From the NCBI GenBank assembly GCA_042569785.1, contig JBHPGW010000016.1:1-43579 (forward strand): a stretch of 43,579 nt of DNA, given 5' to 3'. Below, in pieces: positions 16,442-25,095 of the stretch (position 1 is the first letter of the stretch; each line of letters begins with the position of its first letter). Source of the stretch: JBHPGW01 sp042569785 (GTDB lineage Bacteria; Planctomycetota; Phycisphaerae; Sedimentisphaerales; Anaerobacaceae). The position numbers were made by a program, and so were the translations under genes. Below the pieces are notes generated by a model. That model had not been told where the DNA came from. It saw only the letters and a program-made list of their open reading frames with translations, and did not search any database.

Positions 16442-17311
16442 TTACCAGATGCCCTGGAAGACCTCTTCGGCGGGGCCTGTCATGTAGACGCAGTTGTCAT
16501 CCTCGCAGAAGTTCAGCTCTAACGCCCCGCCGGGTAGCTCCGCTGTGCAGACTCGCTCTACTCGGCCGGTCAGTACAGCGGCTACGCAGCAGGCGCAGGC
16601 ACCGGTTCCGCAGGCGAGGGTAATACCACTGCCGCGTTCCCAGGTACGCATTCTAAACTCTGCTGGGCCAACGATTTGGACGAAGTGGACGTTGGTGCGG
16701 TTGGGGAACAGAACGTAGTTTTCGATTACCGGGCCTATCGCTTCGAGATCGATGGCGTCTACGGCTTCGCAGAAAAATACCGCGTGGGGATTGCCCATGG
16801 ATACGCAGGTCATCAGTAATGTCTGCTCGTCTATTTTCAATGGCTCGTCGATCAGGCTCTCGCCGTCGAACCTGACCGGTATATCAGCCGGCGTCATGAC
16901 GGGTTGGCCCATGTTGACGCAGACCTTTTCGACGATGTCGTTTTCGTCTGTTAATAGGCCGACGGTCAGGATGCCGTTACCGGTTTCGATGTTCAATGAT
17001 ACAGGCAATGGCGGCTGGCCGGGCACGGAAAATGAGTCGCCCGCTGTAGCTAATTTGTGTTCGTAAACGTATTTGGCGACGCATCTTAGGCCGTTACCAC
17101 ACATTTCAGCTTCCGAGCCGTCCGCGTTGAATATCCGCATACGAGCGTCAGCGGTTTCCGATGGGCAGATAAGGATCAGGCCATCGCCGCCGATACCTTT
17201 ATGCCGATCGCTGACGATAGGCGCAAGGGCAGCTGGGTCGTCGACTGTTTCTTCGAAGCAGTTAACGTATATATAGTCGTTGCCAATGCCGTGCATCTTA
17301 GTAAATCGCAT
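16442..17311 (-). CDS. dapF: diaminopimelate epimerase
   Basis: DapF converts LL- to meso-diaminopimelate for lysine and peptidoglycan synthesis. The 289-residue protein has the N-terminal FTKMHGIGNDYIYV, the first catalytic cysteine in MCGNGLRC (Cys71) and the second in LACGTGACAC (near 233). Both halves of the pseudo-symmetric fold are present and the length is normal. GGAG precedes the ATG, and a promoter lies 30 bp upstream. Confidence 0.96.
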   Translation of the reverse strand: MRFTKMHGIGNDYIYVNCFEETVDDPAALAPIVSDRHKGIGGDGLILICPSETADARMRIFNADGSEAEMCGNGLRCVAKYVYEHKLATAGDSFSVPGQPPLPVSLNIETGNGILTVGLLTDENDIVEKVCVNMGQPVMTPADIPVRFDGESLIDEPLKIDEQTLLMTCVSMGNPHAVFFCEAVDAIDLEAIGPVIENYVLFPNRTNVHFVQIVGPAEFRMRTWERGSGITLACGTGACACCVAAVLTGRVERVCTAELPGGALELNFCEDDNCVYMTGPAEEVFQGIW

Positions 17312-17339
17312 AATCCAATTCTCCTTGGTTTAGCGAAAT

Positions 17340-17368
17340 AGTATACCGCCAACCCCACAGAAAATCAA
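17340..17368 (-). promoter_or_regulatory. dapF promoter
   Basis: TTGATT (17368-17363) and TATACT (17345-17340) on the minus strand are separated by 17 bp, close to the sigma-70 consensus. Confidence 0.65.
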
Positions 17369-17422
17369 TCGAAAAAACCAACCCCCATTAACACCATTTT
17401 TTGTTAGTTTTTTGTTTTTTTT

Positions 17423-17446
17423 GTTAGCCCCCTGCACTGCAGGGGG
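17423..17446 (+). repeat. GTTAG-headed REP palindrome
   Basis: GTTAG is followed by the 9-bp perfect palindrome CCCCCTGCA-C-TGCAGGGGG. Its right arm merges into the tandem array that follows. Confidence 0.75.
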
Positions 17447-17537
17447 TTGCTTTTGCAGGAGGTTGCTTTTGCAGGGGGTTGCTTTTGCAGGGGGTTGCTT
17501 TTGCAGGGGGTTGCTTTTGCAGAGAGTTGCTTTTGCA
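17442..17537 (+). repeat. six tandem copies of a 16-bp unit
   Basis: The unit GGGGGTTGCTTTTGCA is repeated six times in 96 bp. Copies 2 (GGAGG...) and 6 (GAGAG...) differ slightly. The unit looks like the right arm of the adjacent REP palindrome plus TTGCTTT, suggesting slippage expansion of the REP. Confidence 0.9.
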
Positions 17538-17556
17538 GGCTTTTTTTAAAAAGAAA

Positions 17557-17580
17557 CCCCCGACAGTGCCGGGGGCTAAC
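17557..17580 (-). repeat. GTTAG-headed REP palindrome, inverted copy
   Basis: Read on the minus strand it is GTTAG then CCCCCGGCACTGTCGGGGG. It is the exact inverse of the copy at 18181-18204 and ends 3 bp from the transposase stop codon. Confidence 0.75.
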
Positions 17581-17583
17581 ATT

Positions 17584-18033
17584 TCAATCTTTGTGCTGCC
17601 GCACATACTTAATTTTATTATTTAGTTCCCGTTCATTGTAACAGTATCTTTTATCAAAGCCTTTGGTCCACACTTCGTTATCAAAACCGAATTTTCTTAA
17701 TTCTATTGTTGCCGCCTTTTTGAATCTCCCTACCGAATAATTACATTTTGAACCAATACTTTCAACAACAACATGAACATGATTACTGCATATTGTTATT
17801 GCGTGAACTTTCTGACCTATTTTGTATGCCTCTTCAAGAATTGCATTTTTCACTCTTTCCCGCAAGTCTTTAGAAATTCTTACTTCCTCATGCTTAAGTG
17901 ATTCGTTATTAGATTGTTCTAATTTTGGATTACCCTCCAGGATACTTCCATCCTTAACATACCCCCTTTTATCCCCCTGCAACCACGTCCCATACGTAGT
18001 CCAAGTCGCCATAAACCCGATCATTCCACCCAT
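17584..18033 (-). CDS. REP-associated tyrosine transposase (IS200-like Y1 HUH domain)
   Basis: The protein has about 149 residues. The N-terminal block TWTTYGTWLQGDKRGYV is typical of this family in planctomycetes and relatives. The HUH metal-binding motif is SNHVHVVV. The likely catalytic tyrosine is in NKIKYVRQHKD, six residues from the end. RAYT proteins nick and join single-stranded DNA at REP hairpins, and this gene is surrounded by hairpins with a constant GTTAG head. The ATG at 18033 is chosen over a GTG at 18042. The ORF looks intact, so it may be active. Confidence 0.85.
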   Translation of the reverse strand: MGGMIGFMATWTTYGTWLQGDKRGYVKDGSILEGNPKLEQSNNESLKHEEVRISKDLRERVKNAILEEAYKIGQKVHAITICSNHVHVVVESIGSKCNYSVGRFKKAATIELRKFGFDNEVWTKGFDKRYCYNERELNNKIKYVRQHKD

Positions 18034-18061
18034 AACCAACACCCCACATAAATTAAATTTT

Positions 18062-18085
18062 GTTAGCCCCCTGCACTGCAGGGGG
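18062..18085 (+). repeat. GTTAG-headed REP palindrome
   Basis: GTTAG plus CCCCCTGCA-C-TGCAGGGGG, identical to the copy at 17423-17446. It lies just upstream of the transposase gene. Confidence 0.75.
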
Positions 18086-18106
18086 TTATCTTTTCACTCC
18101 ACTTTA

Positions 18107-18234
18107 CCCTGCACTGCAGGGGGTTCCCGTTCTTTTATTCTTACCACCATGCCCCACAAGGAGTTGCCTTTATCTTTTCTGTTAGCCCCCGGCACTGTCG
18201 GGGGTTCTTCCTTTTACCAGCACTGCAAGGGGTT
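18107..18234 (+). repeat. cluster of three further REP-type palindromes
   Basis: Copies are CCCTGCACTGCAGGG at 18107-18123, GTTAG + CCCCCGGCACTGTCGGGGG at 18181-18204, and a decayed CAGCACTGCAAGGGG at 18219-18233. Only the middle copy retains the full GTTAG head. Confidence 0.65.
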
Positions 18235-18309
18235 CCCTCGTCCCCCAATATGTCATTCCTGCAAAGGCACGAATCCACATATACAAATAAAGTGATCATC
18301 CATAAAACT

Positions 18310-19290
18310 CTAGTTTCCCCTGAAGGGTATATCAGATCGTTTCACCTCTACATTTTCATATCCGTTTTCATATAAAAACATTTTAGCTGCAAGCACAGCC
18401 TCTTCCTGATGTTGCATCGGGCCGATTATTATATTCTTAATCGGCAAAAGTTCTCTTTCTTGTTCCATTTCCATAGCTCTAATAATTCGCTTTGTTTCAA
18501 TTTGAGACTTATTTTTTACCATCTTTTGTAATTCTACCCTCGTTTTGGGATTCTTTGGTATAAAAAATTTAACGTATGGAACCGGAGCATTGAACATATT
18601 GTGGTTTCGAAAATATATTGCTGGTTGATCACAAAACATTTCTGGAGAATTAGGGAACGATTCCCACGATAAATTAGCCATAACAAACAATCGTATTTCT
18701 TTTTCAGATTTATAATGCTTATTTTTCAATTTCGCCCTTGCCGCATATGGTATATGAGCAAATGCACCATCCTTATATATTTCACTTTTTATATCATTAA
18801 AGCATTCATTTTTCCATTCTTTCAAATTGTCTTGACGGACAACCCACCTTTTAATATCTCTCTGACTGTAAACACATCTGAATAAACTAAAACTATTTTT
18901 CTTCAACATTTTAGCGTCAATGCCTATGCAATAATTCCCATATGCGCGAAATTGGTCGAGAGAATTACTACCTTTACTAAAAGAAGCAAGGTAATAATTT
19001 TGGGTATATTCTTGCCCGTATTCTCGCGGTTTATCTTTAAAGGCGTCAAACAACTTTGGATTCTTAAATTCAACACTTTTGAAGACATCACTGCCTTGAA
19101 GCAGACTCCTTAATTCTGTTTTGTCGTTAACAAAAAGTGTATTTGTCATCCATATCTCATTACTTTCTACTATACCTTTGAAACCCTTGACATTTGTATA
19201 ATGGTATATTGTATCTATAACTTTGTCTTTAATCTTATTGTGAAGTTTTTTCATAACCTCAAAACACTTGTCAGAATCAAAATTAGACAT
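18310..19290 (-). CDS. DUF2971 domain protein
   Basis: The protein has 326 residues. The N-terminal DTIYHYTNVKGFKGIVESN and WMTNTLFVNDKTEL blocks are characteristic of DUF2971. FSKGSNSLDQFRAYGNYCIG lies in the middle, and EIRLFVMANL and IIIGPMQHQEE come later. The biochemical function is unknown. Such genes are often found in accessory or mobile islands. The start at 19290 has AGGAG eight bases upstream; an earlier in-frame start at 19320 is less likely. The gene is AT-rich and sits between a transposase and an inverted-repeat element, consistent with horizontal gain. Confidence 0.8.
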   Translation of the reverse strand: MSNFDSDKCFEVMKKLHNKIKDKVIDTIYHYTNVKGFKGIVESNEIWMTNTLFVNDKTELRSLLQGSDVFKSVEFKNPKLFDAFKDKPREYGQEYTQNYYLASFSKGSNSLDQFRAYGNYCIGIDAKMLKKNSFSLFRCVYSQRDIKRWVVRQDNLKEWKNECFNDIKSEIYKDGAFAHIPYAARAKLKNKHYKSEKEIRLFVMANLSWESFPNSPEMFCDQPAIYFRNHNMFNAPVPYVKFFIPKNPKTRVELQKMVKNKSQIETKRIIRAMEMEQERELLPIKNIIIGPMQHQEEAVLAAKMFLYENGYENVEVKRSDIPFRGN

Positions 19291-19798
19291 ACACGTAGCT
19301 CCTAATTGATAGAAAACCAAGAACAGTCCGCCGCATAGTGGCCACCTGTTTATATTTTCTCCATAGCCGACATTATGGCTGATTAAAACTGCATAGTAAA
19401 GACAAAAGTCAAAACAAAAAAATCCATCCCTGTAAATCCTGTAATCCTGTCTAAGTTTTCAGTCTTTACAAATAGTAAACTTGTGCCCGCGAAGGCAGGT
19501 ATAGTCCATAGTCAATTGTAAATTCTTCCCTGTCAACTAAAAAACTCAAACCAGTGTCCCCCTCCTGTCACCCTGACTAAAGAAATCGATCATCTGCGCA
19601 GGTATGCGCGCAAAAACGCAAAAAACCGCCCTTTTTGCACACTTTTTTGCAAAAAACAGCGTACTTTTTGCGCATTTTTGTAAATTTTTGCGCTTTTTTG
19701 CAACTTTTTCCACTTTTACCTGCGCAAATGATTGAAAAATTCCTCGTTTTTAGCCCAAAAATGAAGGGTGTTGCAGGGGTTAATATTTTTATTAATCC
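19291..19798. other. non-coding gap with dispersed repeats
   Basis: No convincing gene is seen. The gap holds fragments of common interspersed sequences (ATCCCTGTAAATCCTGTAA near 19422 and GCCCGCGAAGGCAGGT near 19487) and the inverted-repeat element described separately. Confidence 0.6.
19589..19732. repeat. 144-bp inverted-repeat element with TTTTTGC/GCAAAAA core
   Basis: ATCATCTGCGCAGGT (19589-19603) and ACCTGCGCAAATGAT (19718-19732) are 15-nt inverted arms with one mismatch. The interior has three GCAAAAA-type words on the left and five TTTTTGC words to the right, so much of it can also pair. It has no coding potential. It may be a MITE-like relic, a long hairpin RNA or a protein-binding array. 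Confidence 0.6.
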
Positions 19799-19828
19799 TT
19801 GACAATACTATTGTCCGATAGTTAATAT
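19799..19828 (+). promoter_or_regulatory. promoter of the HTH-receiver gene with embedded inverted repeat
   Basis: TTGACA (19799-19804) is followed after 18 bp by TAATAT (19823-19828). ACTAT-TGTCCG-ATAGT (19807-19822) fills the spacer and is a candidate operator. Confidence 0.6.
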
Positions 19829-19879
19829 GGGACGGTAAGGTAATTTAGGGGAAAGGTAAACCGAAAGGAATTGGTTAAA

Positions 19880-20467
19880 ATGCAAGGGACGACTAAAATG
19901 AAGGAACTATTCACGACCGGCGAAGCAGCTGTGGTCTGTAAGATCAGCCAGCAAACGATCATCCGTTGTTTCGATTCGGGGAGAGTCGAGGGTTTTCGCG
20001 TGCCAGGGTCGAAATTCAGGCGTATACCGCGCCAAAGCCTTATTAAGTTCATGAAGGAAAACAAGATACCGATGGGCGATCTGCGTTCCGGTAAGCGCAA
20101 GGTCCTGATAGTCGACGATGACCTCGAGATCGCAGAACTGATCGCTGACGTGCTTATCCGTGACGGGCGGTTCGAAATTAAGACGGCTTCGAGCGGTTAC
20201 GAAGCTGGTGTACAAACTCAGCGGTTTCGGCCTGACCTGATACTTCTGGATTATATGCTGCCCGACGTCAATGGCAACGTGGTCTGCAGAACCATTAGAC
20301 GCAATCCGGATTTTGAAAATATCAAAATAATCATCATAAGCGGTGTTGTTAAGGCTGATGAGATCGAGGACCTGCTGGAATCCGGCGCGGAAGGTTTTAT
20401 CAAAAAGCCATTCAATATAACCGATCTTACGAATCAGATCACCTCGGTTCTGAGTATGAACGAGTAG
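19880..20467 (+). CDS. HTH (excisionase/MerR-type) - receiver domain protein
   Basis: The 195-residue protein has a reversed response-regulator layout. Residues 8-60 form an excisionase-type winged HTH (FTTGEAAVVCKISQQTIIRC, then GFRVPGSKFRRIPR). Residues 74-195 form a receiver with the acidic triad DDD (79-81), acceptor Asp124 in LILLDYMLPDVNG, and the conserved lysine in IKKPF. The DNA-binding domain is N-terminal, whereas most response regulators carry it C-terminally. I chose the ATG at 19880, which is spaced properly from AAAGGAA; a TTG at 19871 is too close. A histidine kinase gene follows 160 bp downstream and may be its partner. Confidence 0.88.
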   Translation: MQGTTKMKELFTTGEAAVVCKISQQTIIRCFDSGRVEGFRVPGSKFRRIPRQSLIKFMKENKIPMGDLRSGKRKVLIVDDDLEIAELIADVLIRDGRFEIKTASSGYEAGVQTQRFRPDLILLDYMLPDVNGNVVCRTIRRNPDFENIKIIIISGVVKADEIEDLLESGAEGFIKKPFNITDLTNQITSVLSMNE

Positions 20468-20470
20468 CAA

Positions 20471-20497
20471 CTCTAACTGACCAATGGCCAGTTAGAG
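20471..20497 (+). terminator. hairpin after the HTH-receiver gene
   Basis: CTCTAACTG and CAGTTAGAG are perfect 9-bp arms around a short loop, starting 3 bp after the stop codon. There is no T-run, so it may be a 3'-end stabiliser or a Rho-dependent end. Confidence 0.45.
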
Positions 20498-20504
20498 AAT
20501 GTAA

Positions 20505-20552
20505 AAATTAAAAGTTAAAAGTCAAAATTGTTGAATCCCGATAAATCGGGAT
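20505..20552. repeat. dispersed repeat with ATCCCGAT-AA-ATCGGGAT palindrome, copy 1
   Basis: An AT-rich lead (AAATTAAAAGTTAAAAGTC...) ends in the perfect palindrome at 20535-20552. A second copy is at 36450-36497. Confidence 0.7.
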
Positions 20553-20627
20553 GATTGGTTTTATTGTTGTTCCTGTCCAGTTTGAATCGGTGCAGGGTGA
20601 GTTTGGGTGATGAAGGGTGATGAAGGG

Positions 20628-22778
20628 ATGTCGCAAATAAATATTGCTCATCAGTTTGAGCTTATCGCTCATAGGCTGGATAGTCTTTCCGTGTTGGGGT
20701 CGGTATCTGCGCGGGCCTTACCTCTGCTCTTTCAAGAGCCGTTACCAGCTGAGCGGTTAGCGGAAATAATCGAATCAGATCCAGCTCTTAGCTGTGCAGT
20801 TCTTTCTTTAGTCAGCGAACGGTCGAACTATTCTCTGGCAGAGATTCTTAATACGCTTGGGCCGGAACTTATTCGTAAGGCGATCCTGTCGGTTCATATC
20901 GACCATAAAGCTGACCTGACAAAGGGTTTGCTGTTACACAGCCTTGCGGTTGCCTGCTGCTGTCAAGCGATCTCTGAGGTTGGGATTGCGGAAACGAATC
21001 CACGGCTTGCGTGGTTCGCAGGTCTGCTGCACGATATTGGTAAGCTGGCGATGTGTCAGGCGATGCCGAAGAGTTTTGCGCGTATCGTAGAAGAAGCCCG
21101 GTCGCAAGAGGTTGCCTGCCATAGCGTTGAGCAAAAGTATTTCGGTGCCGACCATACGGTTCTGGGTAAACGGCTGGCCGTCAAATGGCATCTGCCGGAC
21201 GAGATAGTTGCGGCTATATGGCTTCATCACAGCGATGACGAGACGGTCGCCCGCTGCGCCGCTGATCCTGAGATTGTGCGGATCGTTCAGTTGGCTGACT
21301 CTATAGCTAAGCGATGCGATATAGGCGAATCGGGCAGCTTCGATACGCCTCAATTGTCTTTGGCTATTGTAGAATCGTCAGGAGTTTCCGGTGCGCAGAT
21401 CGAGCAGATACGAAGTGAACTGCCAGGTATTGTAAAACGCAGATCGCAAGCTCTTGGATTGGATAGTTCGGGGCTTTCGGCAGAATCGTTTGAGGGGGTT
21501 TATAAATCTTTTCGCTCGCTGGATGAGGCGTATTGCAAAGTTAGTCGGCAGAATCGTGATCTGCAAACCGATTGCAGCAGAGGTGACTTTTTAACGGAAT
21601 TTCTCTCGACGATAAATGCTGAGAGTAGTGTTTTTGAAATTGCTGAAAACTTCGCGCTGGCTTGGCAGAGGTTTTTCCAGACTGGGGCGGTGTGTTTGTA
21701 TCTGGTAAGGGCTGGTGATCCTGGTTCGCTGGATGCGGCTATTGTTGAAAATCAACGTAACTGTAAAGCGGCTATCCTTGATGCCCCTTCGCAAATACCT
21801 GCGTGTATTGAAGATACCGGCTGGCTGTTCGAGCAGTTGGATATTGATTTTGAGTTGAGTCGGACCCAATTTATTCCGCTCATAGCAGACGATGCGGTGA
21901 TCGGTGGACTCGTTTTTGAACAGCGGAATCCCTGCGATCAAGAGCAGATGCGCGAAAGCTTTGAATCTGTAAGTAGTTTGGCGGGTAAAGTCTTTGGGCT
22001 TATCCTTGCGTCGCGAAATAATCAATACCTCGCTGAAAGCTTAGCTCAGGGGACCGCTCAACCCGAGGTTAGTCAGGTTGTAGTCAAGCCTGAGCCTGAG
22101 GTTAAGCCGCGATCGGTGCTTGATGCTTTGGCGGAGATGGCAGCGGGCGCGGGGCATGAACTGAATAATCCGCTGTCGGTGATATCGGGACGGGCGCAGA
22201 TGCTCGGGGATGCGGAAACTGAGCCTGGCAAAAGGCAGATACTGGCTCAGATAATTGAGAACGCCGCGGAGCTTTCAGCGATAATTGATGGACTGATGAG
22301 CTTTGCCGAGCCGCAGCCGCCAAGACTAACGCAAACAAATATCCGGCAGATGCTCGATGAGGCTACTCAGTTAGCCGCACAAAAAACCGGTCAGAGCCAG
22401 ATCGATGTTCGTATGCAGATTGATGAACATGTGGAAAATATCTTCGTCGATTCGGCGCAGATGGCATCTGCGATCGCTAATGTTTTCGCTAATTCTTTAG
22501 AGTCATACGATGGCGGTAATGGGCCGATCGATGTCACCGTTAATCGCGGCAGCGGCCGGGTAGTGGAAATCCAGATAGCGGATAAAGGCTGTGGGATGGA
22601 TGGTGAAACACTTAGCAAAGCGACACAGCCGTTCTTCTCGGCTAAGCCCGCTGGTCGAAAACGCGGCATGGGACTCGCCTACACCGAAAGATTGGTAAAC
22701 CTCAATCACGGCTCAATGAAAATAACAAGCCAACCGGGCGCAGGGACAACAGTAACGATCCTGCTGCCGTGTAGTTAA
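20628..22778 (+). CDS. HDOD-GAF-histidine kinase hybrid sensor
   Basis: This protein of about 716 residues has no membrane segments. The N-terminal third is an HDOD domain with an HD-type core (FAGLLHDIGKLAMCQ, later AIWLHHSDD). The middle (about 320-470) looks like a GAF sensor. The C-terminal third is a histidine kinase: H-box AGAGHELNNPLSVISG (His near 509), N-box NVFANSLES, G1 DKGCGMD, and G2 KRGMGLAYTERLV. HDOD-kinase fusions occur in planctomycetes and deltaproteobacteria, with largely unknown signals. The start is uncertain: GTG at 20607, ATG at 20610 and ATG at 20628 are all in frame. Pairing with the upstream receiver protein is inferred. Confidence 0.88.
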   Translation: MSQINIAHQFELIAHRLDSLSVLGSVSARALPLLFQEPLPAERLAEIIESDPALSCAVLSLVSERSNYSLAEILNTLGPELIRKAILSVHIDHKADLTKGLLLHSLAVACCCQAISEVGIAETNPRLAWFAGLLHDIGKLAMCQAMPKSFARIVEEARSQEVACHSVEQKYFGADHTVLGKRLAVKWHLPDEIVAAIWLHHSDDETVARCAADPEIVRIVQLADSIAKRCDIGESGSFDTPQLSLAIVESSGVSGAQIEQIRSELPGIVKRRSQALGLDSSGLSAESFEGVYKSFRSLDEAYCKVSRQNRDLQTDCSRGDFLTEFLSTINAESSVFEIAENFALAWQRFFQTGAVCLYLVRAGDPGSLDAAIVENQRNCKAAILDAPSQIPACIEDTGWLFEQLDIDFELSRTQFIPLIADDAVIGGLVFEQRNPCDQEQMRESFESVSSLAGKVFGLILASRNNQYLAESLAQGTAQPEVSQVVVKPEPEVKPRSVLDALAEMAAGAGHELNNPLSVISGRAQMLGDAETEPGKRQILAQIIENAAELSAIIDGLMSFAEPQPPRLTQTNIRQMLDEATQLAAQKTGQSQIDVRMQIDEHVENIFVDSAQMASAIANVFANSLESYDGGNGPIDVTVNRGSGRVVEIQIADKGCGMDGETLSKATQPFFSAKPAGRKRGMGLAYTERLVNLNHGSMKITSQPGAGTTVTILLPCS

Positions 22779-22801
22779 ATCGGCGATCATCAACTGGCAC
22801 A

Positions 22802-25090
22802 TCAGGGCCTGCTTTCGGTTTTTTCGGTTAAGAGTGAGTCGAAAAACCCCTTTTTTCTCAGGAACTGATAAAGATAAGATATTCCCACAAGTGTAACACC
22901 AGTAGCTAAAAATGCGGCGATGCGGTATACGTTTTCGATGTTTCTTGTGTCCAGGATAAATACTTTAATCAATAACAGCCCAAGCAATGCAATTGCAATG
23001 TATCGCAATATTCTTATCTTTCTATAGAATCCGATTATCATCAAGATCGCCGCGTATAAGGCCCACATTACAGATATATACATGTGTGCAAGGAACTGCC
23101 AATTGGGCAAATCTTCGGCAAAGCGATCGCGGTAGTACCAGTAGAGGTATATTTGTTCGGCGAGCAATATCCATAATATGAATACTGCGCCTAATGCAAA
23201 AGCTGTTGCGAAACCTTGAGTGTTTTGCTGGCCCTTAGCTAACAGCCATGCCGCTGTTAACAGTGCGATCACGAATAAAAGAGCTATTCCAAAACCTGTG
23301 TTTGTAAAGATTATAAAACTGTCATTATAAAAGTTCGTAAATGCGATGACCGTAAACATCGCACCAATGCCGGCTGTGATCGCAGCGGTGACCAATGAGA
23401 CAATGCCTCTCGGACAAATAGGCCTGACAATAAACAATAGCATAGTTACGGTAAATATCAGCACCTGGCCCTTTAAGAAGAGAGGCTCTGACAATCTATC
23501 CGGCTGGCAATGCAAAAACCACTCCATAGTCGCCGCGGTAAAGAGTAAAATTCCCATTACTACATAAAAGGCCTGCGCTGCGGTTCTCCGATTATCCGGG
23601 GTCAATTCTGAGGTTCGTCTGTATAACAGATGACAGAAGTATGCCGCAGCTGCTACAAAGCACCATGAACCAAACTCGGGATTCAATACGAGAGCAAATT
23701 GGCCGTTGTGCAGGGGCCGGTTGTAGATCAGAGAACAGCAGCTCAGGAACAAGGCTATCGCGCCACTGACTTGTGTCAACTTACTGTGATAACGCAGGCC
23801 AATCAATGTCAGGATGACAGCTTCGGCTGACCAGGCAAGTGTTAAAGCGTACATTTTCAGGTACACAGGCACGGCAATTGTAATGAAACAAAGCCCTATC
23901 GCAAGAAAGACAGTTCTTAAATTCACGTCATCTTTGCATCGTTTTGAAACCAGTAACATCATAGCTAAATGTATCGCTGATAACGCAACCGTGCAAAGAG
24001 TAAGTGCCGTTCGATGGTGCTGGTAAAGAATCGTCCAAAGAAAATAAAATATCAAAAATGCGTTTGCCACCACAAGCAGTACGTCTTCCTTATGGGCATT
24101 GACTCTATTTATAAGCTCGTAAAGTATCGGCATTGCAATATATATGAAAAAGAAAACAACCAGGACAGTTATGGCAATGGGCATTTGTTCGGCAACGGTA
24201 CCGGGAATTATCTGAGGCCTGTAGAATTTTTCAAACCAGGCTATGTATAAAAAATATGTCCCGACAAAAGCGAGGAAGTTCACAGCACGCCATTTTTTCC
24301 GATATGCGCAGAGCATGGCACCAACACTCAATATTAAAGTATATGAAAATAAAGGGATAGGCAGATTTTGCCCGGTTGATATGATCAAAGGTGTCACAAA
24401 GCCGCCAAGCAAACTCAAAAATGCGATTAATATCTCGTCCAGAATAACGGCATAAAACATCGCACCGGCTGTTACAATTATGGCCAAACTATAAGCCAGC
24501 TTTGAATCGATTAAACCATATAGTTGATAAGCAGTAAAGATCGCCGCGTAAAGAATCGCAAAGCCCAAAGCTGTTACTCCTTTGGCCACAACATCGTAAC
24601 CTCGGCGTCTTGTTATCTCGCCAGAGGTTAAAGCTATTAACCCTGCAATTGCAACAATAATAATTCTCTGCAGTGGACTTAGCGAGAAATTTTCATAAGC
24701 ATACTTAAGGAAGAATCCAATCCCGACAAATACAGTAATTACGCCGGCGATAAGAATCCACTTTGTGCCAATCTTCTGCTCAAGTAATATATCCGTTTTT
24801 TTAGTAGCGACGGCAAGCTGTAATATCGGCTCAGGTTTGATCTCTTGAGCGGATTCTCTTTGTATTGTCACCGCGGGGACAATTTGTTCTTTGGGCTCTG
24901 TGTGTGGTTCTTCTTCAACCTGCTCAACATCAGCAAGCCAAACCTGTTCGGTTGACGAATCTTTGCTGTCTAACCTGCGAGTAAGTGATTTGACCTTACT
25001 TGATAAATTCAGCACTATTATCAAGGCGATCGGCCCTGACACAAAACAACCTATAGCCAATAAGACCCCTAAGATGAAATAATCTTCCAT
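22802..25090 (-). CDS. DUF2339 multi-spanning membrane protein
   Basis: The protein has about 762 residues. After one N-terminal membrane segment comes a polar stretch with coiled-coil character (to about residue 85), then the DUF2339 signature EQKIGTKWILIAGVITVFVG and more than 15 hydrophobic helices. The function is unknown. The ATG at 25090 has AAGGAG at ideal spacing. A GTG at 25099 would overlap the stop of the upstream gene as GTGA. Either way it is translationally close to the acyltransferase/ligase gene and probably in one operon with it. Confidence 0.85.
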   Translation of the reverse strand: MEDYFILGVLLAIGCFVSGPIALIIVLNLSSKVKSLTRRLDSKDSSTEQVWLADVEQVEEEPHTEPKEQIVPAVTIQRESAQEIKPEPILQLAVATKKTDILLEQKIGTKWILIAGVITVFVGIGFFLKYAYENFSLSPLQRIIIVAIAGLIALTSGEITRRRGYDVVAKGVTALGFAILYAAIFTAYQLYGLIDSKLAYSLAIIVTAGAMFYAVILDEILIAFLSLLGGFVTPLIISTGQNLPIPLFSYTLILSVGAMLCAYRKKWRAVNFLAFVGTYFLYIAWFEKFYRPQIIPGTVAEQMPIAITVLVVFFFIYIAMPILYELINRVNAHKEDVLLVVANAFLIFYFLWTILYQHHRTALTLCTVALSAIHLAMMLLVSKRCKDDVNLRTVFLAIGLCFITIAVPVYLKMYALTLAWSAEAVILTLIGLRYHSKLTQVSGAIALFLSCCSLIYNRPLHNGQFALVLNPEFGSWCFVAAAAYFCHLLYRRTSELTPDNRRTAAQAFYVVMGILLFTAATMEWFLHCQPDRLSEPLFLKGQVLIFTVTMLLFIVRPICPRGIVSLVTAAITAGIGAMFTVIAFTNFYNDSFIIFTNTGFGIALLFVIALLTAAWLLAKGQQNTQGFATAFALGAVFILWILLAEQIYLYWYYRDRFAEDLPNWQFLAHMYISVMWALYAAILMIIGFYRKIRILRYIAIALLGLLLIKVFILDTRNIENVYRIAAFLATGVTLVGISYLYQFLRKKGFFDSLLTEKTESRP

Positions 25091-25095
25091 TTGAC

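Noticed and set aside
17442..17537. CRISPR array
   Set aside because: Units are directly adjacent 16-mers with no unique spacers, and no cas genes are near.
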